A stretch of DNA of 21,245 bases from an uncultured Kiritimatiellota bacterium (GCA_934643865.1 CAKUCX010000059.1:1-21245), one strand, 5' to 3'; positions 1 through 7,487 are shown, counted from the first letter of the stretch. Made by a program: numbers and translations. Notes: a model not told the origin generated them from the sequence alone.

Positions 1-551
1 GGCGGGCACTCCGCGAGGAGGCCGCGCGCGAAAAGGGGCACGCCGTCGTCGCCGACGGACGCGGCGACGGCCGTGCGGACGCGGCGCTGGAGCGACTGCG
101 CGAAGGAGGCGTCGAGCCCGGCGGCCACCGCGCCCTCCTTCCACGCGGTCGCGACGGTGCCGCTCGACAGGATCGCGCCGGGGATGGAGCGGATGATCTC
201 GAACGTGCCGCTCCCGCCCAGCACCTGCGCGTCCTTCGGCGCGCCGAGGCCGTCGAAGTCGTTCAGAGTCTTCTTCTTCGTGTAGCCGCGCAGCGTGCCG
301 GCGGCCGTGCATTCGACGAGGAAGCCTTCCAGCGGGCCCGGGCAGTCAAGCCGGAACGTGACGGTCTCCGCCTCCTGCGCCGTCTCCGCGCCGAGGAGCG
401 CGACGGCGGCGAGCGCCTCGGCGAGGTAGTGCGAGGCGGTGGGGCCGGAAAGGTGAGCGCGCGCAAGCTGCCCCGCCGCCGTCGTCGCGTCCGCGCACAC
501 GACGGCGATTTTCGTCGCGGGGTCCAGGATCTCGATCCGTTCGTCCTTCAT
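1..551 (-). CDS. hslO: Hsp33 redox-regulated chaperone, C-terminus beyond window
   Basis: Only the first 183 residues are in the window; the frame is still open at base 1, reading toward the left edge. Translated by eye, the protein starts MKDERIEILD and shows the Hsp33 N-terminal layout: an early VCADATTAAGQLARAH helix, then SHYLAEALAAVALLGAE, a strand pair TVTFRLDCPGPLEGFLVEC, then GTLRGY, and later GVPLFARGLLAECP, matching the family's AGG-LLxxxP segment. Hsp33 is a cytoplasmic holdase activated by oxidative unfolding. Its C-terminal CxC...CxxC zinc switch should lie outside the window and could not be checked. An AAGGA ribosome-binding site sits about 10 nt before the ATG. The gene is co-directional with the 730-residue gene to its right but separated from it by repeat region A. 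Family assignment rests on the N-terminal pattern only. Confidence 0.8.
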   Translation of the reverse strand, partial: MKDERIEILDPATKIAVVCADATTAAGQLARAHLSGPTASHYLAEALAAVALLGAETAQEAETVTFRLDCPGPLEGFLVECTAAGTLRGYTKKKTLNDFDGLGAPKDAQVLGGSGTFEIIRSIPGAILSSGTVATAWKEGAVAAGLDASFAQSLQRRVRTAVAASVGDDGVPLFARGLLAECP

Positions 552-565
552 GCCACAACGTCCTT

Positions 566-809
566 GAGATTAAGTGGTTAAGTAGTTAAGTGGTTAAGTG
601 GTTAAAACGAAACATGGTGATTTTTTTGCCGCAAAGAACACAAAGACCGCAAAGGCTTTGTGAATTTTGTGTTCTTTATGGCTCACACGATTTGATTGCC
701 GAAGGATAACACCTTCATCTCCTAACGCCTTAACCTCTTTCCGACTAAAAACTTTTAACCACTTTCCGACTAAAAACTTAACTACTTAACTACTTAACCA
801 CTTAATCTC
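566..809. repeat. Repeat region A: inverted ACTTAA-type arrays around a palindromic core
   Basis: This gap between hslO and the 730-residue gene is bounded by a perfect 26-bp inverted repeat (566-591 against 784-809). The arms are made of the 8-bp unit GTGGTTAA on the left and its complement on the right. The right arm contains the TAA stop (802-804) and last codons of the 730-residue gene. Inside are a perfect 12-bp inverted repeat (AAAGAACACAAA, 633-644, with TTTGTGTTCTTT, 666-677) and a direct repeat of CTTTCCGACTAAAAACTT with a 25-bp period (737 and 762). Base composition is AT-rich, unlike the flanking genes. No T-run follows the hairpin in the reading direction of the genes, so it is not a classical intrinsic terminator. 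Confidence 0.85.
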
Positions 810-2994
810 CGACAAAGCGGATCTCAATGTCCTCCAGCGCGCTCAGCACGCTCGCGGCGTTCGCGTCCTCCAGCGTGCGCGCGTCGTCCGCCGGCACGGC
901 GATGACCGCGTCCGGATGCTCCAGGAACGCGAAGAAGCGCGCGCGCAGGGTCGCGATGCGCCGCACGTGGCGCTCCAGCGCCCAGAGGGCGAAGCGCCAC
1001 TTGGGGAGGAAGCCGTAGCGCGGCGGCAGCGCGGGGTCGAAGCCCTCGAAGGCGTCGCGCTGCACGGTGAACGCCCATTCGAGCGCGCGCAGGCGGAACT
1101 CGAAACCGGCGAAGAAGCGCGCGCCGAGGTCCGCGCGCGCGCAGACGGGATGGCCTGCGGCGAAGTCCGCGAGGGCCTTCGCGTAGGAGGCGAGGTAGAA
1201 GGCGGCGATCGCGTCGAGGTTGCGGTCCGTGTGCGACACGTCGGGCCAGCCGAGCGAGCCGCGCACGGAGCAGAACGAGACGCCCTGCGGCAGGAGGCGC
1301 CCCGCCTTGATGTCGTAGCCGAAGCGGTAGATCTCCTTGCCCACGTCGTAGCGCGGCGTCCGGGTGGCGGGGTCGTACTTCTTCATCGCGAGATTCTGCG
1401 CGGCCGCGTCGCCCATCAGGAACGCGAGCGCGAGGACGACCTGCGGGTCCTCCCCCGCCTCCGCGCCGCCGAACTCGCCCGCGAGCTGGAACGCGCTCGC
1501 CGGGATGTCCGCGCGCGGCTCGCCCTCGCAGCGCGTGCGGATGAAGAAGTCGCCGTGCGTCTTCTCGTGCGGCCGCCGCCGCAGGAGGCGGTAGTCCGGG
1601 AGCGCGACGCCGAGGGACTTGAAGCCCTGCGCGCGCGCGATGACGTAGCTGCCGTAGCCCTGCCCCGTGCGCGCGAGGCGCTTCTCGACGAGGGACGCCG
1701 CGAGCGGGCGGCGGTTCGTCTTGTAGACGACTTCGCGCGTCGACCCCGCGCCGATCGGCAGGTCGAGCTCGTCGTCGACCGTCCGCAGCTCGTAGACGTT
1801 CGCGTACTCCACGAACTCGTCGCGGCTCACGAGCGCGCGCAGGTTCGCGAGCAGCACCTCGCTGCGCGCGTCGCAGAGCGGATCGAAGACGGGCCGCCCC
1901 CGCTCGAAGCGCGCGCCCGGCAGCGCCGTGCGGCGGTCGTCGAACGCAGGCGTCGCGCCCTCGCCCACCACGGAGTAGATTTCGCCCGTGAGGTACATGT
2001 AGAGCGTCTCGACGAACGCCTTCGACGCGTCGTCGGCGAGCTCGGGGCGCGTGAGGAGCGACTTGAAGAGCGCGTCGAGCTCGCCGGCGCGCGCGGCGGC
2101 GTCCGCCTCGGAGATGCGCCGCAGCTCGATCTTCTCCATCAGCAGCTCCAGCTCGGGGACGAGGCGCTCTCGCGCGACGCCGCGCCGCAGGCCGAAGAGT
2201 TCGACCTCGTGGTGGCCGTGGTACTTGTGCTGGCGCAGGAAGCTCGTCTCGTGCCCCTCGAAGACGCTCACGAGCTCGTGGAGGCCCGCGCGGAACGCGG
2301 GGAAGTCGCCCGTCGCCCGCTCGCAGAGCCGGTGGAACTCCGCGTAGGAGAGGAAGTGGACGCCGCGCGAGCCGTGGTAGTAGCGGATGTCGGTGGAGAG
2401 GCGCTTGCGGCTCGCGGCGAGGGCGGCGGACATCTCGCGCTCGGTCCACGCGAGCGGCTTCACGCGCCACTCCTGCCCGCGCCGCCGGAAGTGGTCGAGG
2501 GCCTGCTCGTTGCGCTCGGTCATCACGACGTCGCCGTTCGCGAAGCCGAGCGCCTGCGTGAGCCAGTCGTCCGCCGCCGCGAGGCGGCGGCAGGGGACGT
2601 CGCGCTGGGAGATCTCCAGGCGGCCGCCCACGACGTTCGCGCACAAGACGCCGTGCGTCATCGTCTCGCCGCGCCGCGCGGACGCGAGGCGGCAGAGATC
2701 CCAGAACTGCCCCTGCAGAAGCGGAAGGGCCGCGACGGAGTGGTTGCCCGTCGTGACGGTCATCACGTAGCCCGGCCCCCCGTTGTGGCGCAGGTCCCGC
2801 TTCGCGGCGATCAGCACCGAGGCGTGCGCGTCGAGATGCCGCCACACGCCCGTCTCGACGACGAACGTGTCCGCGCCGGCGTCGTAGGCGTGGAACAGGC
2901 GGCGGCGCCCCATCGCGCGCGTGACGACGGCGGCGGCACGGCGCGGCGCGCCCTCCAGAATCCGCCGAAGCCGCTGTTTCACCGACGCCTTCAT
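802..2994 (-). CDS. Unrecognised 730-residue protein with possible kinase-like C-terminal half
   Basis: I do not recognise this family. The start is the ATG at 2994, which overlaps the stop of the upstream sugar kinase fusion as ATGA, so translation is probably coupled; a longer open frame to the right is only a shadow of that gene. No signal peptide or membrane segment is visible, so it is probably cytoplasmic. The N-terminal half (about 30-260) has conserved-looking stretches such as VMTVTTGNHSVAAL and FRRRGQEWRVKPLAW, then a His-rich KYHGHHEVELF near 257-267. The C-terminal half has a faint protein-kinase-like order: GAGSTREVVYK (K425), E437, then MGDAAAQN (D529, N534) and YDVGKE (D550-x-G). 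This resembles the catalytic GD-xxxx-N and D-x-G elements of HipA or PI-kinase-like folds. The kinase idea is inference; the reading frame and coupling are seen directly. Confidence 0.8.
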   Translation of the reverse strand: MKASVKQRLRRILEGAPRRAAAVVTRAMGRRRLFHAYDAGADTFVVETGVWRHLDAHASVLIAAKRDLRHNGGPGYVMTVTTGNHSVAALPLLQGQFWDLCRLASARRGETMTHGVLCANVVGGRLEISQRDVPCRRLAAADDWLTQALGFANGDVVMTERNEQALDHFRRRGQEWRVKPLAWTEREMSAALAASRKRLSTDIRYYHGSRGVHFLSYAEFHRLCERATGDFPAFRAGLHELVSVFEGHETSFLRQHKYHGHHEVELFGLRRGVARERLVPELELLMEKIELRRISEADAAARAGELDALFKSLLTRPELADDASKAFVETLYMYLTGEIYSVVGEGATPAFDDRRTALPGARFERGRPVFDPLCDARSEVLLANLRALVSRDEFVEYANVYELRTVDDELDLPIGAGSTREVVYKTNRRPLAASLVEKRLARTGQGYGSYVIARAQGFKSLGVALPDYRLLRRRPHEKTHGDFFIRTRCEGEPRADIPASAFQLAGEFGGAEAGEDPQVVLALAFLMGDAAAQNLAMKKYDPATRTPRYDVGKEIYRFGYDIKAGRLLPQGVSFCSVRGSLGWPDVSHTDRNLDAIAAFYLASYAKALADFAAGHPVCARADLGARFFAGFEFRLRALEWAFTVQRDAFEGFDPALPPRYGFLPKWRFALWALERHVRRIATLRARFFAFLEHPDAVIAVPADDARTLEDANAASVLSALEDIEIRFVGD

Positions 2995-4829
2995 GCCTCG
3001 TCGTCGTCGTGGTGATGGGGGTGGAAGTGGCCGAGGCGGATCTCCTCCTTCGCGATGAGATCCTCCACGAAGCCGCCGAGCGCGTCGAGGCCCGCCTCGT
3101 CCGCCGCCTCCAGCAGGTTCGCGAGCGCGCGCGGCACGTGGGCCTCGAAGCGGGGCTGCCCCACGGAGGCGAGCCGCCCGAAGGCGCCGAGCGCCTGCAC
3201 GAGCCGCTGCACGGCGCCGTAGGCGAGCGTGTCCACGGGGTAGAGCGCCGCGAGCGCGCGGCGCTCCTTCTCGCCGAGGGGCGCGTAGGGGTCGTAAAGG
3301 AGCGCGGCGAGGTCGTAGGCGGCCGCGCCGAGGCGCATGCCCTGGAAGTCGATGAAGGTCGGCGCGCTGCCGTTGCGGTAGAGGACGTTGGAGCTCTGGC
3401 AGTCGCGGTGGACGAGCACGGGGCGCTGGCGCGCGAGGACGGCCGCCGCCGCCTCCAGGTCGGCGCGCACGGCATCCGGCAGCTTCTCGTAGCCGTAGCG
3501 CGCCTTCACGCAGAAGGTCTCGAAGAGGTCGCGCTCCCACTTGTAGAGGTCGGGCCCGAACGCGGGCTCAAGCGCGTCCGCCGCCTCGGCGAGCACGCGT
3601 TCGGTCCCCTTCTCGTGGAGCGCGCGCAGGGCCTTCACGACGGGCGCGTAGAGTTCGACGAGGCGCGCGCCCTTCTCCGCCGCGCGCGCCTCCAGCGACA
3701 CGTCGCCGAGGTCTTCGAGGGCGAGCGCCTTCCGCTCCGGCAGGTCCGCGAGGACGCGCGGCACGGGCACGCCGGCGTCGGCGAGGAGGCGCGCGTGGTG
3801 CGCGTAGCGGGCGTTCTCGGGGCGCGCCGCGTCGTCGTAGACGACGGCGATCGCGCGGTCGTCGCCGTGGACAAGCCGCCAGAAGGCGCGGTCGCTGCCG
3901 CGCGCGCCGAGGAAGACGGCCGCGACGTCGACGGGCTTCCACCCCAGCGCCTCCGCAAGCGCCGCGAGGCGCGCGTCGCCGATCTGGTCGACGCCCACGA
4001 GCGCCGTGCGCTCGAACGCGCCGCCCACGAGGCCGCCCGTCACGACGCAGCCCGCGAGGTCCGCCGACGCCACGAGCTTCACGCCGGGGAAGATCACGTT
4101 CGGGTTCGCCTCGAAGCGGTCCGGGGCCAGCGCCGCGTGCGCCTCCAGATACGCCTCCAGCGTGCCGCAGTCCGCCCAGTAGGCGCCGTCGGGGTCCACG
4201 CCGCGGACGATCTTCCCGTCCGTCATCATCGCGGCCTCGTACGCTTCGACGATCGTCGAGAAGCCCTCCGGCTTCACGTAGTCGAGGATCTGCGGACCGA
4301 GCAGCGCGACCCCGCAGTAGGTGTAGGTGCCCGCGTCGCCCGCGACGTCGCTCGCCCAATTGCAGATGCGCCCCTCGAAGTCGGCCTCCACCGTGCGCGG
4401 GCCGAAGACCTCGCTCATCCAGCAGCCCGCGAAGTTCCCGCTCTTCGCGTAGGCGTCCACGAGCGGCTGCGGGTCGAGGCCCTCGACGACGATGTCGCCG
4501 TTCACGAGCCAGAACGGCTCCGTCCCGAGCATGTACCGCAGCGGGTTCAGGACGCCGCCCGTGCCCAGGATCTCGGGCTCCTCCGCCACCGTCACCTTCG
4601 CAGGGCCCCTGCGCCGCGCCGCGTAGGCGCGGATCTTCTCCGCCTGCCAGTGCGCGTTGACGGCGATCTCCTCCACGCCCCACGATTCCAGCAGGGAGAG
4701 GATGCGCTCCAGCAGCGGCACGCCCCACATCGGCAGCAGCGGCTTCGGCGCCACGAGCGTGAGCGGCCGCAGCCGCGTCCCCAGGCCGGCGGCCAGCACG
4801 ACCGCCCTCTTGACGTCAGATGGCTTCAT
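2991..4829 (-). CDS. Fused nucleotidyltransferase / aminoglycoside-phosphotransferase-type sugar kinase (MurU-AmgK-like)
   Basis: The 612-residue protein joins two enzymes. Residues 8-250 are a sugar-1-phosphate nucleotidyltransferase: VLAAGLGTRLRPLT at 11-24, PKPLLP at 28-33, and VNGDIV carrying the metal-binding Asp. From about 290 onward it is an APH-fold kinase with HRDCQSSN at 474-481 and DFQ at 494-496. Separate proteins of these types, MurU and AmgK, phosphorylate MurNAc/GlcNAc at the anomeric position and transfer UMP in peptidoglycan recycling; the fusion could do both steps. Other pyrophosphorylases, such as mannose- or heptose-1-phosphate types, cannot be excluded. The tail is His/Asp-rich (HFHPHHHDDD, 601-610). 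It lies 12 nt after folB and overlaps the next gene by ATGA. A GAAGAGG ribosome-binding site precedes the ATG. Confidence 0.85.
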   Translation of the reverse strand: MKPSDVKRAVVLAAGLGTRLRPLTLVAPKPLLPMWGVPLLERILSLLESWGVEEIAVNAHWQAEKIRAYAARRRGPAKVTVAEEPEILGTGGVLNPLRYMLGTEPFWLVNGDIVVEGLDPQPLVDAYAKSGNFAGCWMSEVFGPRTVEADFEGRICNWASDVAGDAGTYTYCGVALLGPQILDYVKPEGFSTIVEAYEAAMMTDGKIVRGVDPDGAYWADCGTLEAYLEAHAALAPDRFEANPNVIFPGVKLVASADLAGCVVTGGLVGGAFERTALVGVDQIGDARLAALAEALGWKPVDVAAVFLGARGSDRAFWRLVHGDDRAIAVVYDDAARPENARYAHHARLLADAGVPVPRVLADLPERKALALEDLGDVSLEARAAEKGARLVELYAPVVKALRALHEKGTERVLAEAADALEPAFGPDLYKWERDLFETFCVKARYGYEKLPDAVRADLEAAAAVLARQRPVLVHRDCQSSNVLYRNGSAPTFIDFQGMRLGAAAYDLAALLYDPYAPLGEKERRALAALYPVDTLAYGAVQRLVQALGAFGRLASVGQPRFEAHVPRALANLLEAADEAGLDALGGFVEDLIAKEEIRLGHFHPHHHDDDEA

Positions 4830-4841
4830 GGCCTCTTCCCC

Positions 4842-5195
4842 TCACGTGGGCCTCTCGATCTGGACTTCGGCGCTCGCAAGGCCGGGGACGGTCCCGAACT
4901 TGCGCACGGACACCGTCACGCGCTCGACGCGCGGGTCGGCGAGGCAGACGTCCGCCACGACCTCCGCCGCGCGCTCCAGCAGGCGGCAGCGGGCGTCTTC
5001 CAGCGCCTCGCGGATGCTCCCCACGAGCAGCGCGTAGTCCACCGTGTCGCCGAGGCGGTCCGACGCCGCCGCATCCTGCTGGTCGAAGGCGAGCGCGGCG
5101 CTCACGAGAATGCGCTGCTCACGCACGCGCTCCTCGGGCAAATCCCCGAGGATGCATTCGACCGCAATGTCGTTGAGCTTGAGAACGTCCGCCAT
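4842..5195 (-). CDS. folB: Dihydroneopterin aldolase
   Basis: A 117-residue cytoplasmic protein of normal family length. FolB converts 7,8-dihydroneopterin to 6-hydroxymethyl-7,8-dihydropterin and glycolaldehyde in folate synthesis. Family landmarks are visible: LNDIAVECILGDLPEER with the conserved Glu near 22, EQRILVSAAL, DTVDYALL at 50-57, and the C-terminal SVRKFGTVPG with the conserved Lys at 99. The start at 5195 is set by a strong GGAGGAGG ribosome-binding site; the same frame is open further right but overlaps the preceding gene. It sits 23 nt after the membrane-anchored gene and 12 nt before the sugar kinase fusion, so it is probably in one transcript with them. No other folate gene is in the window. 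The FolX/epimerase variant of this fold is the main alternative. Confidence 0.9.
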   Translation of the reverse strand: MADVLKLNDIAVECILGDLPEERVREQRILVSAALAFDQQDAAASDRLGDTVDYALLVGSIREALEDARCRLLERAAEVVADVCLADPRVERVTVSVRKFGTVPGLASAEVQIERPT

Positions 5196-5218
5196 GTCGC
5201 CTCCTCCACGTCGGCCCC

Positions 5219-6028
5219 CTAGCGCCACTGCATCCGCTGCCGGGGCGGGCGCACCTTCGGCTCTTCGAGGAGGAGCGCGTACCACCGCTCGCCGAGGGCC
5301 GTGTTGGAGAAATGGGCCACGCGGTTGTTCGCGAGCTGCTCGCGGTTCGCCTTGAGCGTCGCGTCGTCGCTCTTCTCCAGCGCGCGGTTGAGCGTCTTGA
5401 ACGCGGCGTCGACGTCGCCGCGCTGGACGAGGATCCACGAATAGGCGGCGGCGAGGAGGACGTTCTGGTTGTAGCGCAGGCGGCGCACGCCCTTCTCGTA
5501 GACCTTCGCGATCTCGGCGGTGGGCCTCTTGAGCATGTACAGGCGGGCGATCTTCATCGCCGTCATCGTGGGGTCGACGAAGAGGACCTTCGGCATGAGC
5601 GCGTCGACCTTCTCGAAGTCCTTGACCATCCAGTGGAGCTGGAACTGCGCGGTGGCGATCTGGCGCTTCATGAGCGGCACCCACAGGTCGAAGCGGTGCA
5701 GGGGCTCCGTCGCCGCCAGCGCCGCCGCGACGATCGCCTTCTGGTCCTTCGCGAGCTCGGCCTGCGCCTCCTGAATGGAGCCGGGCGGACGCATCTGCCA
5801 ACGCGCCGTCTTCGCCTGCATCCGCTTCTGCCCCGCCGCCATGACGTCCTGCACGCGCGCCATCGCGGCCTTCACCCGCCGCTGGATGAAGAACCCGGCG
5901 GCCATGTTCCCGACGCCGAAGGCCAGGACGCCGAAGAACGTACTCCAGCCGTAGCCGAGGACGTTGCCGAAAAAGAGGCCGAGCCCCACGCCGACGCCCA
6001 ACAGGGCACTGAGGATCAGAGTCAACAT
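5219..6028 (-). CDS. Membrane-anchored helical-repeat (TPR-like) protein of unknown function
   Basis: A 269-residue protein. Two hydrophobic segments lie at the N-terminus (about 2-20 and 27-48), separated by NVLGYGWST. A basic stretch (QRRVKAAMARVQ) follows, then an alpha-helical soluble part. That part has TPR-like spacing, for example AMKIARLYMLKRPTAEIAKVYEKGVRRL and NVLLAAAYSWILVQRGDVDAAFKTLNRALEKS, which suggests a protein-interaction scaffold held at the inner membrane; the side it faces was not settled. I do not recognise a named family. The ATG at 6028 has no Shine-Dalgarno sequence; the leader is occupied by the AGGTTYT array. It begins the tight run with folB and the sugar kinase fusion. 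Confidence 0.8.
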   Translation of the reverse strand: MLTLILSALLGVGVGLGLFFGNVLGYGWSTFFGVLAFGVGNMAAGFFIQRRVKAAMARVQDVMAAGQKRMQAKTARWQMRPPGSIQEAQAELAKDQKAIVAAALAATEPLHRFDLWVPLMKRQIATAQFQLHWMVKDFEKVDALMPKVLFVDPTMTAMKIARLYMLKRPTAEIAKVYEKGVRRLRYNQNVLLAAAYSWILVQRGDVDAAFKTLNRALEKSDDATLKANREQLANNRVAHFSNTALGERWYALLLEEPKVRPPRQRMQWR

Positions 6029-6031
6029 AAG

Positions 6032-6108
6032 AGGTTTTAGGTTCTAGGTTTTAGGTTCTAGGTTCTAGGTTTTAGGTTTTAGCCAGGTTTTAGCCAGGTT
6101 TCAGCCAG
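6032..6108. repeat. 7-bp AGGTTYT tandem array
   Basis: Seven consecutive 7-bp units of AGGTTTT or AGGTTCT (6032-6080) are followed by two 11-bp units in which AGCC is inserted, then a last AGGTTTC and AGCCAG. On the minus strand the array reads CCTAAAA/CCTAGAA and ends 3 nt before the ATG of the membrane-anchored gene, filling most of the gap to the HAD gene. It is a different unit from the 8-bp ACTTAA arrays elsewhere in the window. Confidence 0.95.
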
Positions 6109-6119
6109 TCGCGGGGAGG

Positions 6120-6881
6120 TCAGGCGTTTGGCTTGTCGAGAAGCGTCTTCTTCACGACGTGGGCGGCGCGGCGGGCGGAGTTCTGCAGCATGAACTGCAC
6201 GCTCTCCCGCAGGCCGCGCGCCTCGTCGTTGAAGACGACGTCGATGTTCAGCTCGGAGAGGTCGTGGACGAGCCACTCGCTGCCCGCGAAGTTCTGCGGG
6301 CACGCCCGGTTGCGGTCAAGCCCGATGACGTGCATCCCGGCGGCGCGTCCGGCGACGACGCCGGCGGTGGAGTCCTCCACCACCACGCACTCGCTCGCGT
6401 CGACGTCGAGCCGCTCGGCGGCCTTGAGGAAGCCGTCGGGGGCCGGCTTGCCGCGCCCGTAGTCCTCGGCGCCGAGGACGAACTTCACGAGGCCCGCCAC
6501 GCCGCAGAGATCCGCAGCCGCCTGCACGTCGTCATGGGGCGAGCCGGAGACGATCACGCAGGGCGCGATCTTCGCGGCCTTCTTCAGAAAGGCGACGCTG
6601 CCGGGCACGACCTGCCGCGCGGGGTCGGTCGCGAGGCGGGCGTAGTAGGCCCTGAGCGCCTTCGCGTCGTCAAGGGGCGAGGACGTTCCGAGCCCCGGGA
6701 ACTGCGCGTGGACCGCCGCGTGGATGTCAAGCCAGCTGCGGCCGAAGACGACCGGCGCGAAGGCCTCCACCGTCGTCGTCTCGCCCCGGTCGGCCAGCCA
6801 GTCGACGATCGCGCGGGCCCACAGCAGCTCCGTGTCGACGAGCGTGCCGTCCAGGTCGAAGAGGAAGGCGGCGGGCCTCAT
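6120..6881 (-). CDS. HAD-superfamily phosphatase/phosphomutase (subfamily IA)
   Basis: A 253-residue cytoplasmic hydrolase of the beta-phosphoglucomutase/phosphoglycolate phosphatase type. Motif I is FDLDGTLVD with nucleophile D9 and acid/base D11. Motif II is IVSGSPHD, motif III is RGKPAPDGF and motif IV is VVEDSTAG. A helical cap lies between motif I and motif II (about 17-90). The start at 6881 gives an ATGA overlap with the SEC-C gene, so the pair is probably translated together. The C-terminus extends about 40 residues past the usual core as a helical, basic tail (VQFMLQNSARRAAHVVKKTLL). The substrate cannot be read from sequence; sugar phosphates are the commonest for this subfamily. 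Confidence 0.88.
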   Translation of the reverse strand: MRPAAFLFDLDGTLVDTELLWARAIVDWLADRGETTTVEAFAPVVFGRSWLDIHAAVHAQFPGLGTSSPLDDAKALRAYYARLATDPARQVVPGSVAFLKKAAKIAPCVIVSGSPHDDVQAAADLCGVAGLVKFVLGAEDYGRGKPAPDGFLKAAERLDVDASECVVVEDSTAGVVAGRAAGMHVIGLDRNRACPQNFAGSEWLVHDLSELNIDVVFNDEARGLRESVQFMLQNSARRAAHVVKKTLLDKPNA

Positions 6882-7381
6882 GTCCCCTTCCCGCAGCACT
6901 TCTTGTATTTCTTCCCGCTGCCGCACGGGCAGGGGTCGTTCCGGCCGATCTTCGGCTCCTCGCGGCGGTAGGGCGCGTTGCCCTCGATCTCGCCGTCGAT
7001 GAAGCGCCATTCGCCGTCGATCTTCTTGAAGGAGGCGCGCTCGCGGTGTTCGCACTGCTGGCCGTTCGCGGCGTAGTGCGCCACGAACGAGACCTCGCCC
7101 TCCTCGTCGTCCCTGCCGCCCTTCTCGACGGCGACGACGTCGAGGCCCTGCCACTGGGCGGACTTCGACCAGTCGCGCGTCATCTTCTCGTCGAATTCGG
7201 CACGCACCTCGGGCCCGGACGACGCGAAGAGGAACTTCACGTCGCCGACCGCGTACGCGCTGTAGCGCGCCCGCATCAGATCCACGGCCGTCTCGGCCTT
7301 GTGTTCACCGTTCAGGATGGGCCCGCAGCACTGACCGAAGGTCTTGCCGCTGGCGCACGGACAAAGTTCATCGTTTTCCAT
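6878..7381 (-). CDS. YchJ-family protein with two SEC-C zinc motifs
   Basis: A 167-residue protein. The N-terminus has a Cys cluster CPCASGKTFGQCC (C7, C9, C18, C19), the middle is a YchJ-type NTF2-like domain (AVDLMRARYSAYAVGDVKFL to GEWRFIDGEI), and the C-terminus is a textbook SEC-C motif, PCPCGSGKKYKKCC (C151, C153, C162, C163). SEC-C motifs bind zinc and, in SecA, mediate SecB/ribosome contact; the role of YchJ proteins is not settled. I chose the ATG at 7381 because family members start immediately before the first Cys cluster; an upstream in-frame start at 7441 would add unrelated residues. Its stop overlaps the HAD start. Confidence 0.87.
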   Translation of the reverse strand: MENDELCPCASGKTFGQCCGPILNGEHKAETAVDLMRARYSAYAVGDVKFLFASSGPEVRAEFDEKMTRDWSKSAQWQGLDVVAVEKGGRDDEEGEVSFVAHYAANGQQCEHRERASFKKIDGEWRFIDGEIEGNAPYRREEPKIGRNDPCPCGSGKKYKKCCGKGT

Positions 7382-7388
7382 GGGGGAG

Positions 7389-7394
7389 ATTCTA
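7389..7394 (-). promoter_or_regulatory. Possible -10 element for the SEC-C/HAD genes
   Basis: The minus strand reads TAGAAT, ending 8 nt before the SEC-C ATG, which would make the transcript nearly leaderless. No good -35 was found (TTCCCC at a 17-bp spacing), and no Shine-Dalgarno sequence precedes the ATG. Confidence 0.3.
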
Positions 7395-7440
7395 CCAAAA
7401 ACCAGAACGGCGGGGAAGCGGGTATGTGGCAGGCCCGGCA

Positions 7441-7487
7441 ACGGGCGGGCCCGTCCTGCACACGGGCGCCCGCCTCTGCGCGGGCGC
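7441..7487. other. GC-rich hairpin pair in the gap right of the SEC-C gene
   Basis: The gap 7382-7779 (398 bp) holds no gene I can support. Its left part contains ACGGGC with GCCCGT (7441-7454) and a perfect 8-bp stem, GCGCCCGC and GCGGGCGC, around a 6-nt loop (7466-7487). Neither is followed by a T-run, so a terminator role is uncertain. The right part of the gap is repeat region B. Confidence 0.5.

Noticed and set aside
633..677. Intrinsic terminator after the 730-residue gene
   Set aside because: The stem is good, but on the minus strand it is followed by GCGGC and an A-run, not a T-run.
916..3015. Long plus-strand open frame opposite the 730-residue gene
   Set aside because: It is antisense to a gene with sensible composition and ATGA coupling. 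Its translation is Arg/Glu/Ala/Val-rich low complexity typical of GC-rich shadow frames.
3009..5222. Long plus-strand open frame opposite folB and the sugar kinase fusion
   Set aside because: It covers two genes with clear catalytic motifs and has no recognisable motif of its own; composition is that of a shadow frame.
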